The notes under the pieces are model-generated. The model ran no database searches, was not told where the DNA came from, and saw only the letters and a program-made list of their open reading frames with translations. Positions 1 through 7,500 of a stretch of 20,606 nucleotides of DNA are shown one piece after another; within the stretch, counting starts at the first letter, position 1; each line of letters begins with the position of its first letter. Made by a program: the position numbers and the translations under genes. The DNA is from Pestalotiopsis fici W106-1. Lineage: Eukaryota; Ascomycota; Sordariomycetes; Amphisphaeriales; Sporocadaceae. The stretch covers positions 6,124,429 through 6,145,034 of the forward strand of contig NW_006917093.1 of assembly GCF_000516985.1 (NCBI RefSeq), given 5' to 3'.

Positions 1-231
1 AAATTATTAAGTTAATAACTCAACTCAATTAAGTTAACTCAAACTTAATTGATTTAGTTAGTGGCTTAAGTAAAACTCAATTAATTTAGTTAATAGGTAA
101 ACTCAAACTCAATAAATTAATAAAAATGCTAACTCAAACTCAATTGATTTAGTTAGCACCCTAAATAAAACTCAACTCAATTGAGTTAACTAAACTCAAA
201 CTCAAAACTCAAACTAATTTTACCTACCCTG
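1..231. mobile_element. Family A hAT MITE, partial (one terminus inside the window)
   Basis: The segment is filled with alternating AACTCAA and TTGAGTT blocks and linkers of the type TTAGTTAGCACCCTAAATAAAACTC. It ends in TACCTACCCTG at 221-231, the reverse complement of the CAGGGTAGGTA terminus that opens the family A copy at 368. The other end lies left of the window. It is closely similar, in inverted orientation, to 20402-20606. The 8 bp after the end are GTTAGTAT; the matching duplication would be outside the window. No coding capacity. Confidence 0.85.
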
Positions 232-367
232 GTTAGTATAGTTAGTTATGTAGTTAATTACAAATTAACTGCAAATTAATTGCAAACTGCACTTTTATTT
301 TATTTTATTTTAAATATTTTAAAAACCGGGTTTATTTATTTTCTAAAAAGAAATATTATTATATAAT
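232..367. other. Remnant of the host hAT element's subterminal region
   Basis: This gap between two family A insertions holds no gene. Around 247-292 it has repeated AACTGCAAATTA/AATTGCAAACTGCAC units, which resemble the family C subterminal repeat. It lies just beyond the C-terminal end of the minus-strand transposase relic (1042-1981). I infer that it is the 3' subterminal region of that old hAT element, split by the insertion at 368-1041. Confidence 0.5.
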
Positions 368-1041
368 TAGGGTAGGTAAAATTAGTTTGAGTTTTGAGTT
401 TGAGTTAATTTAATTGAGTTGAGTTTTATTCCGGGTGCTAACTAAATTAATAAGTTAAACTTACTAACTTTAATAACTTAATGAGTTTTATTTAAGGTCC
501 TAACTAAATCAATTGAGTTTGAGTTAACTTAATTAAGTTAAATTATTAACTCAATAACTCAAAATTAATTAATTTTAATTATAAAATAAATAAATCAATT
601 AACGTTAAAGTCTTATTATTTTATATAAAAAACGGAATTAAAATGCATATATTACTTTTATTTTACGATTTTTAATTAATTTTAATATTAATTTTAAAAT
701 TTAATAAAATAATTAAATAAAAAATAATAAAACTTTAATTATTTTTTAAAAAATTTAATAAAAACGATATAATAAAAAAAGTAAAGCGTTTTATTTATTG
801 ACTTTTTCTTTTTTTAATTACGGTATTATATTATTTTTATTAACTAATTATTAGTTAGAATATATAATTCTTTGAGTTAGTGAGTTAATTAAGTTATTAA
901 CTTAACTTAATTGATTTCGTTTGAGTTTACCTACTAATTAAATTATTAAGTTTGAGTTAGCATTTTTAATAACTCAATTAAGTTTAGTTAATAACTCAAC
1001 TCAATTGAGTTAACTCAAGCTTACACTCAATGCCAACCCTG
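368..1041. mobile_element. Family A hAT MITE, complete (674 bp)
   Basis: The element opens with TAGGGTAGGTAAAATTAG (first base C to T relative to CAGGG) and closes with TGCCAACCCTG. Flanks are TATATAAT (360-367) and GATATAAT (1042-1049), an 8-bp target duplication with one mismatch, the size used by hAT transposases. Both ends carry arrays of TTGAGTT/AACTCAA palindromes such as AACTCAATTGAGTT. The AT-rich middle (about 560-860) has no ORF and matches the middle of 2586-3253 in inverted orientation, including a stretch around TTATATAAAAAACGGAATT. It is therefore non-autonomous. Confidence 0.88.
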
Positions 1042-1981
1042 GATATAATAAATTGATAATAAAAAATAATAAAAAAAACAAAAGATAAAAAAGGAAATAA
1101 AATAAAGGAAATAAAGTAAAGGAAATAAAATAAAGGAAATAAAATAAAAAAATAATTAATTTTCCTTTTTTCCGAAACCTCCTTTTCGTTAATTAAATTA
1201 TTTAATTCCTCCACCGATTTAACTCCCTAACTTTTTAATAAAGTTAAAGATTTAACGGTTTCCGGATTTAAATTATTTCTTAATTTAGAAATAATATAAT
1301 TTGAAATAGAAAATACCCTTTTTAAAGCAGCTAAAATAGCCGGAATTCCTAAATAACGCCGGGTTAAAATAGCTAAAATCGGATATCTAAATTAGTTATT
1401 TTTCCAATAAACTAATAGTTCGTCGTATTAAAAATTAGTTAATAGATTAATAAAGTTAAAATTAAAATAAAATAATAATTAACTTACGTAAATTATATTA
1501 ATTCCTTCGTTAATATATTTTTTATATTCGTTTTCGATACGAACTTTTATTCGATTAAGAAAAATATCGTCTTTTTTATCCGATATATCGGTATTTTCGT
1601 TTAATTCGAAAGGATTAAAATCTCCTTCTTTTTCTTCTTTTACCCTTTTAATTAAATTAATATAAATTATTAAATAAAAAAAATAAAAAAATAAATAACT
1701 TACTTAATAAACTCCCGTTAAAAAATTCGTAAAATATCCTAATAAATAAATAGATAAAAATATAATAATCCGGTTTTTTAAAAATGTGAAGTTTTAAACC
1801 GTAGGTCCAAAATCACACTTAAAATAAACGGTTTATATATTTTTAACTGGTTTGGCGCAATTTTACGTGGGAAATAATTATTTAATTTATTTCCACCGGC
1901 TTAAATCGCGTTACATAAATCCGTTAAAACAGGTTCCTTATTAATTGATTAATAAAACGTTTAAATAATAATAATAATAAC
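1042..1981 (-). pseudogene. hAT transposase relic, C-terminal exons 8-10
   Basis: Read on the minus strand, this copies the last three exons of the transposase at 7501-10338. Recognisable pieces are LCNAI..AGGNKLNNYFPRK and a LDLRFKTSHF block (about 1720-1940), the acidic/basic exon 9 (about 1493-1649), and the hAT dimerisation region with AILTRRYLGIPAILAAL, KRVFSISNYIISKLRNNLNP and SLTLLKS (about 1160-1430). The catalytic Glu of the A-L-E-R-V-F-S motif is Lys here (G to A). Several TAA/TAG stops interrupt it, and the acceptor before exon 10 reads AC where the sister gene has AG. The natural stop is lost, so an open frame runs on into the downstream repeat. Exons 5-7 are missing: at 1982 intron 7 is cut by a family C element. 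Exon 4 and part of exon 3 continue at 4218-4690 and 19940-20118. Confidence 0.85.
1093..1148. repeat. Four 14-bp tandem repeats (GGAAATAAAATAAA)
   Basis: Units start at 1093, 1107, 1121 and 1135. Three are GGAAATAAAATAAA and one (1107) has GTAAA in place of ATAAA. They lie just past the C-terminus of the transposase relic, in its probable 3' untranslated region. The sister element at 10339-10470 does not have them. Confidence 0.85.
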
Positions 1982-2585
1982 CAGGGTTGCAAAAAAGTGA
2001 CTGCGCAGTGCACTGCAGTGCAGTTAAGTTAACTGCATGATTTTCGGACTGTAACTTAACTAACTGCAGTTAGTAAAAATCCGGACTGCAATTGCAAAAG
2101 GTTAAGTTAACTGCAAAATAACTGCTAACTGCAATAATAAAATAATTATTATTTAATTAATTAAAATAATTTTATTAATTCTTTTAAAACCTTTAAATTA
2201 ACCGTTTATTATTATTAGGGTTGGCATTTAGTTAACTACTAGTTAATTACGCGTAATTAACTACGAACTACGCGTAGTTTAGTCTAATTACGCGTAGTTT
2301 TTGGGAGTACTAACTAAAACTACGCGTAATTAGTTAGCAGCCTGAGTAAAACTACCGTAGTTAGTTAGCAGCCTGAGTAAAACTACGGTAGTTAGTTAGC
2401 AGCTTGAGTAAAACTACCGTAGTTTAGTTAGTAGGCTGAGTAAAACTACGTAGTTTAGTTGATTACGAATTATTAATTAAAATTATTAGTTAGTTTACCT
2501 ACCCTGATTATTATATTTAAAAAAGTTAAAAGGTTATTAAAATAATAATAATTCGACTTTTAATTAATTGTTTTATTCTTATATT
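1982..2585. mobile_element. Family C hAT MITE, interrupted and truncated
   Basis: It begins CAGGGTTGCAAAAAAGTGACTGC and carries CTGCAGTTAACTGCA-type palindromes with the linker AAAAATCCGGACTGCA. Its middle (about 2133-2215 and 2507-2575) matches the complete copy at 3607-4105 almost base for base, including AACCGTTTATTATTAT and AATAATAATTCGA. It is split by a family B element at 2216-2506. Its right end is absent: at 2586 the sequence switches to a family A element, and no continuation appears after 3253. The left flank is ATAATAAC. Confidence 0.85.
2216..2506. mobile_element. Family B hAT MITE, short form (291 bp)
   Basis: It starts TAGGGTTGGCATTTAG and ends TTTACCTACCCTG, with a perfect 8-bp target duplication ATTATTAT (2208-2215 and 2507-2514). 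The body is almost entirely repeats of about 37-40 bp. Each has a palindromic core (ACTACGCGTAGT, ACTACCGTAGTT or AACTACGGTAGTT) and the linker TTAGTTAGCAGCCTGAGTAAA. It lacks the AT-rich middle of the 773-bp copy at 12225-12997, so it looks like an internal-deletion derivative. The uninterrupted target exists at 3871-3886. Confidence 0.95.
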
Positions 2586-3253
2586 CAGGGTTGCAATTGA
2601 GTTAACTGGCAGTTAACTCAATTGAGTTAGGAATAACTCAACTCAAAAATCCGGCTGAGTAAAACTCAATAATTTAGTTAATAAATAAACTTAAACTAAA
2701 TCAATTAAATTAAATTAATAACTTAATTAACTTATTAACTTAAAAAATTATTAAATTTAATTAATAACTTATTAATTTTATTAATAAAAACCAATAATTA
2801 TATAAAGAAAAAGTTAATAAATAAAATAGTAATTTTCTTTTTATTTTAACGTTTTTATTTAATTTTAAAAAATGAATTTAACTTTTATTACTTTTTATTT
2901 ATTTATTTTATGAATCTTTAAATTTAATTCTAAAATTAGTTAAAAATCGTAAAATAAAAATTATAAATGCATTTTAATTCCGTTTTTTATATAAAATAAT
3001 AAGGCTTTAACGTTAATTTATTTATTTATTTTATAATTAAAATTAATTAATCTTAAGTTATTGAGTTAATAACTTAATTTAATTAAGTTAACTTAAACTT
3101 AATTAATTTAATTAAGGGCTTAAGTAAAATTTATTAAGTTATTAAAATTAGTAAATAAAACTCATTAATTTAATTAGCACCCTAAATAAAACTTAACTTA
3201 ATTAAGTTAACTTAAACTCAAACTCAAAACTCAACTTAATAATTTCAACCCTG
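2586..3253. mobile_element. Family A hAT MITE, inverted copy with unmatched flanks (668 bp)
   Basis: It opens with CAGGGTTGCAATTGAGTTAAC and closes with AATTTCAACCCTG. The middle is the reverse complement of the middle of 368-1041. The left array contains both linker types, AAAATCCGG and CTGAGTAAAACTC. The flanks CTTATATT (2578-2585) and ATTATAAT (3254-3261) do not match, unlike the other complete elements here. This suggests a chimera formed by recombination between two copies rather than a simple insertion. Confidence 0.8.
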
Positions 3254-3439
3254 ATTATAATAATTATTTTAATTAAATAAATATAATAGGTTAAAATATT
3301 AAAAAGTTTATTTTCGCTAATTAAATTATTTAAATTTAAATATTTAAAAATTAAAAATATTTATTTATTTAATAAGCTTTATAAATTATAAATAATAAAA
3401 TATACGTTTTATTAAAAAGGCTTAATTAAGCTTTAATTT
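3254..3439. other. AT-rich gap, no gene seen
   Basis: This AT-rich stretch lies between a family A end and the first recognisable family B repeats. I see no ORF and no clear match to transposase exons 5-7, which would be expected here if the older element were intact. It may be the internal part of the family B element that follows, but it does not visibly match the middle of the B copy at 12225-12997. No B-type terminus was identified in it. Confidence 0.4.
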
Positions 3440-4217
3440 ATTATAAAATATTTATTAAATTAATTATTAATTAACTCTAACTAATTATTAATTACGCGTA
3501 ATTAGTTAATAACCTAAATAAAATTACGGTAATTAGTTAATAGCCTGAGTAAAACTACGCGTAATTAATTAGTAAAGTGAGTAAAACTACGGTAATTAAT
3601 TAGCAACAGGGTTGGAATGCAGTTAACTGCCAGTTAACTGCAGTGCAGTTAACTTAACTGCACGATTTTCAAACTGCAACTTAACTGACTGCAGTTAATT
3701 AAAATTCGGACTGCAACTGCAAAAAGTTAAATTAACTGCAAACTAACTGCAAACTGCACCTTGCAGTTAAGTTAATTAACTGCTAACTTCAATAATAAAA
3801 TAATTATTATTTAATTAACTAAAATAATTTTATTAATTCTTTTAAAATCTTTAAATTAACCGTTTATTATTATATTTAAAGAAGTTAAAAGGTTATTAAA
3901 ATAATAATAATTCGATTTTTAATTAATTATTTTAATTTTATATTACAGTAATTGCAATTAACTGCGCAGTTAATTTAAGTTAATAAAATCCGGACTTAAA
4001 CTAACAAATAACTGTATGCAGTTAGCAAAAATCCGGACTGTAACTGCACTAACTTAAGTTAACTTAAACTGCACCAACTAACTGCAGATTGCATTTCCAA
4101 CCCTGATTAGCAACCTAAGTAAAATTACCGTAATTTAATTAGTAAAGTGAGTAAAACTACGTAATTTAGTTAATTACGAATTATTAACTAAAATTATTAA
4201 TTAATTTACCTACCTTG
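3440..4217. mobile_element. Family B hAT MITE, RIP-mutated, interrupted by family C
   Basis: ATTACGCGTAATTAG, AAATTACGGTAATTAG and GAGTAAAACTACGCG repeats flank an inserted family C element (3607-4105). The right end is TTTACCTACCTTG at 4205-4217, with CCCTG changed to CCTTG. Many TAGTT units of other B copies read TAATT here, the G to A changes expected of RIP. The left terminus was not found, so the start given is where B-type repeats begin. The repeats beside 3470 align with the reverse complement of 12400-12470. Confidence 0.75.
3607..4105. mobile_element. Family C hAT MITE, complete (499 bp)
   Basis: Termini are CAGGGTTGGAATGCAG and GCATTTCCAACCCTG, with a perfect 8-bp target duplication ATTAGCAA (3599-3606 and 4106-4113). 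Both ends carry AACTGCAGTTAACTGC-type palindromes separated by AAAATTCGGACTGCAAC or AAAATCCGGACTG linkers. The middle is AT-rich and non-coding. It contains the uninterrupted version of the site into which a B element jumped in the copy at 1982-2585. It sits inside a family B element. Confidence 0.95.
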
Positions 4218-4458
4218 AAAATAATAATAAAAGTTAAATAAAATAAAGAATTAATAAAGCCTTACCTAATAATATTCGCAACATCCATTAAAGCAGGGTA
4301 AGAATTTAACGATTTTTTAAATTCGTTAAAAATATTAAAACCCGTATGCTTTTCGTTAATTAGATTAAAACCGATTGATTTATAAATTAAATTAAATTCG
4401 GGGTTAATATAACAAATAATAATACTTAAATAAGCCGTATTATTATTTAAAGTCCAAA
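4218..4458 (-). pseudogene. hAT transposase relic, exon 4 (3' part) and start of intron 4
   Basis: On the minus strand this reads WTLNNNTAYLSIIICYINPE, then FNLIYKSIGFNLINEKHTGF and NIFNEFKKSLNSYP. These align directly with exon 4 of the family D transposase (WKSNNNTSYLGIICCFIDAD and following). A donor-like GTAAGG follows the last codon at about 4261, and the intron is cut at 4217 by a family B terminus. An ORF that starts at 4501 is an artefact: its first residues come from the inserted solo LTR. Confidence 0.88.
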
Positions 4459-4608
4459 TATTAAGCAGTATTAAATTATAAAGAGAGTGTGGTAAAAGCA
4501 TGCATTCTTATTTATGGATTAGCCGTAGGCTAATTTATTATATATAACAGCGCTAAGCGTTGCGCGCTTAGTCATCTGCTTAATCATTGTGTTAAGCTAC
4601 GCCCAACA
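4459..4608 (-). mobile_element. Solo LTR of the chromovirus, opposite orientation
   Basis: The minus strand starts TGTTGGGCGTAGCTTAACAC at 4608 and ends TTAATA at 4459. It aligns along its length with the LTRs at 4691-4845 and 19786-19939, apart from a short gap near the end. It is less mutated than they are: it keeps TGTTGGG, GCGCGCAACG and ACCACACTCTC where they have TATTAGG/TATTAAA and AT-only versions. It interrupts transposase exon 4 at the conserved Asp-x-Trp codons. The flanks (minus strand TTTAAA before and TTTGGA after) look like a 5-6 bp duplication in which one copy took two G to A changes. No internal region is present. Confidence 0.85.
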
Positions 4609-4690
4609 TTTAAATATCCTTTATTAACGAAAATTTACCCATATTTTTAATATTCGTATTTAACAAATAATTAAAAATTAATAAAGAATT
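4609..4690 (-). pseudogene. hAT transposase relic, middle of exon 4
   Basis: The minus strand reads AATTCTTTATTAATTTTTAA, then a CGAATATTAAAA block and AAATTTTCG. This is the counterpart of exon 4 positions about 8316-8388 in the family D gene. It lies between the solo LTR and the 5' LTR of the full retroelement, and ends in GAATT (4686-4690), the target sequence duplicated by that retroelement. The adjoining exon sequence resumes at 19940. Confidence 0.85.
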
Positions 4691-4845
4691 TATTAGGCGT
4701 AGCCCAACACAATAACTAAACAGATGACTAAGCGCGTAATACTTAGCGTTACTATATAATAAATTGGTTTACGGCTAATTTATAAATAGGAAATATATGC
4801 TTTTATTATATTTTTTTATAATTTAATAATACCTAATAATTAATA
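4691..4845 (+). repeat. 5' LTR of the chromovirus
   Basis: It starts TATTAGGCGTAGCCC and ends CCTAATAATTAATA, so the usual TG...CA ends have become TA...TA. Aligned with the 3' LTR, nearly all differences are C/T or G/A transitions, as expected if RIP struck both copies after insertion. No convincing tRNA primer-binding site follows. Instead there is a short inverted repeat, ATTAGCTAAAGGCTAAT, at about 4857-4874. Confidence 0.9.
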
Positions 4846-5935
4846 GTATTATTATTAATTAGCTAAAGGCTAATTAAACCAATATAATATAATATAACCT
4901 AATATGGAAATCCTAACGATACCGTATATTAATATCCGCTGCTTATAGCTATAACGGCTATAATTAAGCACCGTATTCCTTTTTTTAAATAAACCTAAAT
5001 AACGGATTATAATACTTTAAATTATAACGTATTATATTTCCTGGATTTCGTAAACGATTATTTATAAATTAAATAAATTAAAGGCCTAAACGCGGCTTAT
5101 TTTGGCCTAATCCGGTAATACGTATAAAAATATAAAATTTAATATACCGGGCAAACGCCCATTATTATAAGCAGAATAATACGAATAAGCCGCTAAGCTA
5201 GCAAGAACGCCCCGAATTACCTTTAAAATTAGCTATTTAATAAAGCCGTAATCCGATAATTTATATCCGATATTATAATAATAATTTAATAAAAAACGTT
5301 ATTATAATAATATTCCCTAAATATTTTAATTTTACCTTTTTATAATAATAATAATCGTTTATATGAAGAAATATAATCGGAAGGTATTTTTTAAATTTTA
5401 GGATTTTTTTTTAATCCGCTTTTAGAATTTTAAACGCTAATTTTATAAAATAGGCAGCTATAAAATTAAGTTTTATTTAGTATAAAAATATAACCGGGCG
5501 CTTTTAAACGGAAAATATTCCTTAAGCAAAAATTACCTAAATATACTAATAAGCTAAACTCTTTCCCCGACCTTTTATAAAAAAGTATAAATAAATTTTA
5601 TTTATATATTAAAATAAATATAAGCGATTTTTAAGCAATATTACCGGATTAGGCTATTAAATTTTTACCCGTTATTAAAAATATATATAACGCTAACGCT
5701 TTTTAAAATAAAAAAAGGGTATAACGCAAATTACTCGAAAAATTACCTAATTTAATGCTAAAAATAATAAAAAAAATTATTATTTAATAAATTACCCGCA
5801 CCTTTTTAACGAAAACTAACCTAATTCGTTTTTGCGTATAAATATTATTATCGGAGCCTAATAACGGAACTCTTAATCCGTAATAATTATATTATATATT
5901 TTTAATAAATAATATAAATAGCGTTTTAAATAGCT
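4846..5935 (+). other. Chromovirus leader and 5' part of the gag region, undecipherable
   Basis: No reading frame is convincing over this stretch. It lies between the 5' LTR and the insertion point of the family D hAT element (target AAATAGCT, 5928-5935), so it should hold the retroelement leader and the start of gag. CpG-containing codons persist, but stops are dense in all plus frames. Minus-strand reading gave nothing recognisable either. Confidence 0.5.
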
Positions 5936-6125
5936 CAGGGTTGGAAAACGGTAACAGTTAAGTTAACCGCGCTGCGGTTACTTTAACCGCATAAATTTTA
6001 AATTTTAACTTAAGTAACCGCAGCTAATTAAAACTTAAACTTAAAATAACCGCGGTTAATAAAACTTAAACTTAAACTTAACCGCAATAACCGCGTTAAA
6101 TAACCGCAATAACCGCTAACCGTAT
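5936..6125. repeat. Family D left subterminal array (AACCGCGGTTA units)
   Basis: Just inside the terminus are GTTAACCGCGCTGCGGTTAC, TAACCGCAGCTAATTAAAAC, AATAACCGCGGTTAATAAAA and several AACCGCAATAACCGCG units. Such subterminal repeats are the usual binding sites for the BED finger of hAT transposases. The spacing and AAAACTTAAACTTAA linkers parallel the family C array, with CCGCGG in place of CTGCAG. Confidence 0.85.
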
Positions 6126-6379
6126 AATATAAATAAAACTTAATTTAAATAAAATCTAAAATAAATTAAATAAACTTTTTAACGCTAAAATAATAGGATT
6201 AATATTAAATTCTTTTTACTTTTTATTTTATTACGCTTAAATTATATTAAATTATTTAATATAATAATATATTTATTTTAATTTAAAATATTTTTTAAAT
6301 ATTTACTTTAATATATTTATTTTTAATATTAAATAATATTTTATTTAATAATTTAATAGTAAATATATTTTATTTATTA

Positions 6380-7260
6380 ATTTAATAAATTATAACTTAT
6401 ATATATTGGTTATTGTAATTATTTTAGCTATTTTAATTCGTTAAAGTCGATTAAACCTTATTAAAACCTATTAAAATTCACTGGAACCCGCTGGAACCCA
6501 CTGGAACCCGCTAGAACCCTTTATTAAAGTAACCTTATAAATTATGTGGCTGTACCCTTGCTCGGTTATAGGGTAATCCACCCCGTAGAATATTATAGAA
6601 ATCGATCGAATTTTTATACTTTTTTTAATTATAAATCTACTTTATTATTAATTAACTTAATTATTCTAAGGTATAATTAGTGGATTATAAATTTAGGCAT
6701 AGGGAAGCGTTTGTATAATTCGTAAAATTAGGCCGTAGGAATAGTTATAAGGCTGTATAATTGATTTATTAAAGCTTAAGGAAAGAATAACTAACTACGG
6801 AGGAATAACTACTTTTTATACTTATAAAATTAACTAATAAGAATATTCTGGAATATATTACTAATAAATTAGATTATAAATTAAGTTAATTAGTAATAGG
6901 GTTAATTTATAATCGAAAAAACCATAAGATTCTATGGATTTCTACGGTGTGGGTTACCCTGTAACCCTGGGACCACTGTGGCCAGGTGCACTGGCCACAC
7001 TTAGTGGGGCTTGATCCAGTGGAACGTTCCACTGGATTCCAGTGGGTTCCAGTGGCCATAGTGGCCATAACAGTCAACTATAATGACTTATTGACTGTAC
7101 AGCACTGTGAACAGTGGCTGTAAGTGGTGCTGTACTAACTATAAGTCAGTACAGGGTAAGTTCCACTGATTTCCCATATATCGTTATTTAACGATATCTC
7201 GATGGGTTTTATAGCTGTTATAACGATATGATATGCGTTATAAAGCTAATTTTATGCACT
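6380..7260. repeat. GC-richer inverted-repeat block inside the hAT element
   Basis: The left arm (about 6480-6610) and right arm (about 6930-7060) are inverted copies. GGTTATAGGGTAATCCACCC plus CGTAGAA on the left matches the reverse complement of the right, GGGTTACAGGGTAACCCACACCGTAGAA in part. CACTGGAACCCRCTGG occurs on both. The right arm is rich in CA/TG and palindromes (CCAGTGGAACGTTCCACTGG at 7017-7036; GGCCAGTGCACCTGGCC on the minus strand), while the left arm shows C to T and G to A changes. The 6610-6930 middle has no clear ORF. The outer limits are uncertain. It could be an old insertion or a regulatory part of the element. Confidence 0.6.
6450..6519. repeat. Seven 10-bp tandem repeats (ACTGGAACCC)
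   Basis: The last four units are clean (CTGGAACCCG, CTGGAACCCA, CTGGAACCCG, CTAGAACCCT at 6481-6520). The preceding three read ATTAAACCTT, ATTAAAACCT and ATTAAAATTC, what the same unit becomes after C to T and G to A changes. The repeat lies at the outer part of the left arm of the inverted-repeat block; the right arm has the inverted form CCAGTGGGTTCCAGTGG. Confidence 0.75.
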
Positions 7261-7351
7261 ATACTATGCTGTATTTACATCCGTGCAATATTAATTATAA
7301 TCGAAGTAATTAATAATCCAATTCTAGAATATTCTTTTAAGTTATTTTTAC

Positions 7352-7361
7352 GCTTATATAA
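7352..7361 (+). promoter_or_regulatory. Possible TATA element of the family D transposase gene
   Basis: CTTATATAAG lies about 140 bp before the ATG at 7501 and is followed by a pyrimidine-rich stretch (GGTCTTTCCCCC), a common layout of fungal core promoters. In such AT-rich DNA the match is weak evidence; position and context are the main support. Confidence 0.35.
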
Positions 7362-7500
7362 GTCGGTCTTTCCCCCGTATTTATTTTTTTAATCTTTAAG
7401 CTTTTATAAACCAGTTTATCCAGCTTATTATATTAAAACTCCACCCTTTTTACCCTTTTATAAAGTATTTTATTAACTATTAATCCGTTTTATCTTAAAA

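Noticed and set aside
1..600. Telomere- or centromere-like satellite because of the AACTCAA runs
   Set aside because: Runs are irregular, contain inverted TTGAGTT units and end in hAT-type termini; they are MITE subterminal arrays.
996..1214. 72-residue minus-strand ORF with a hydrophobic tail
   Set aside because: Its start is the last codons of the transposase relic; the hydrophobic part is the 14-bp tandem repeat and a MITE end read through after the stop was lost.
2340..2460. Regular repeats with spacers, CRISPR-like at first sight
   Set aside because: The spacers are themselves conserved linkers, the cores are palindromes, and the array lies inside an element with CAGGG ends and an 8-bp duplication in a fungal genome.
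4857..4874. Primer-binding site for a tRNA after the 5' LTR
   Set aside because: The sequence is an inverted repeat and shows no convincing match to a tRNA 3' end; RIP may have erased the true site.
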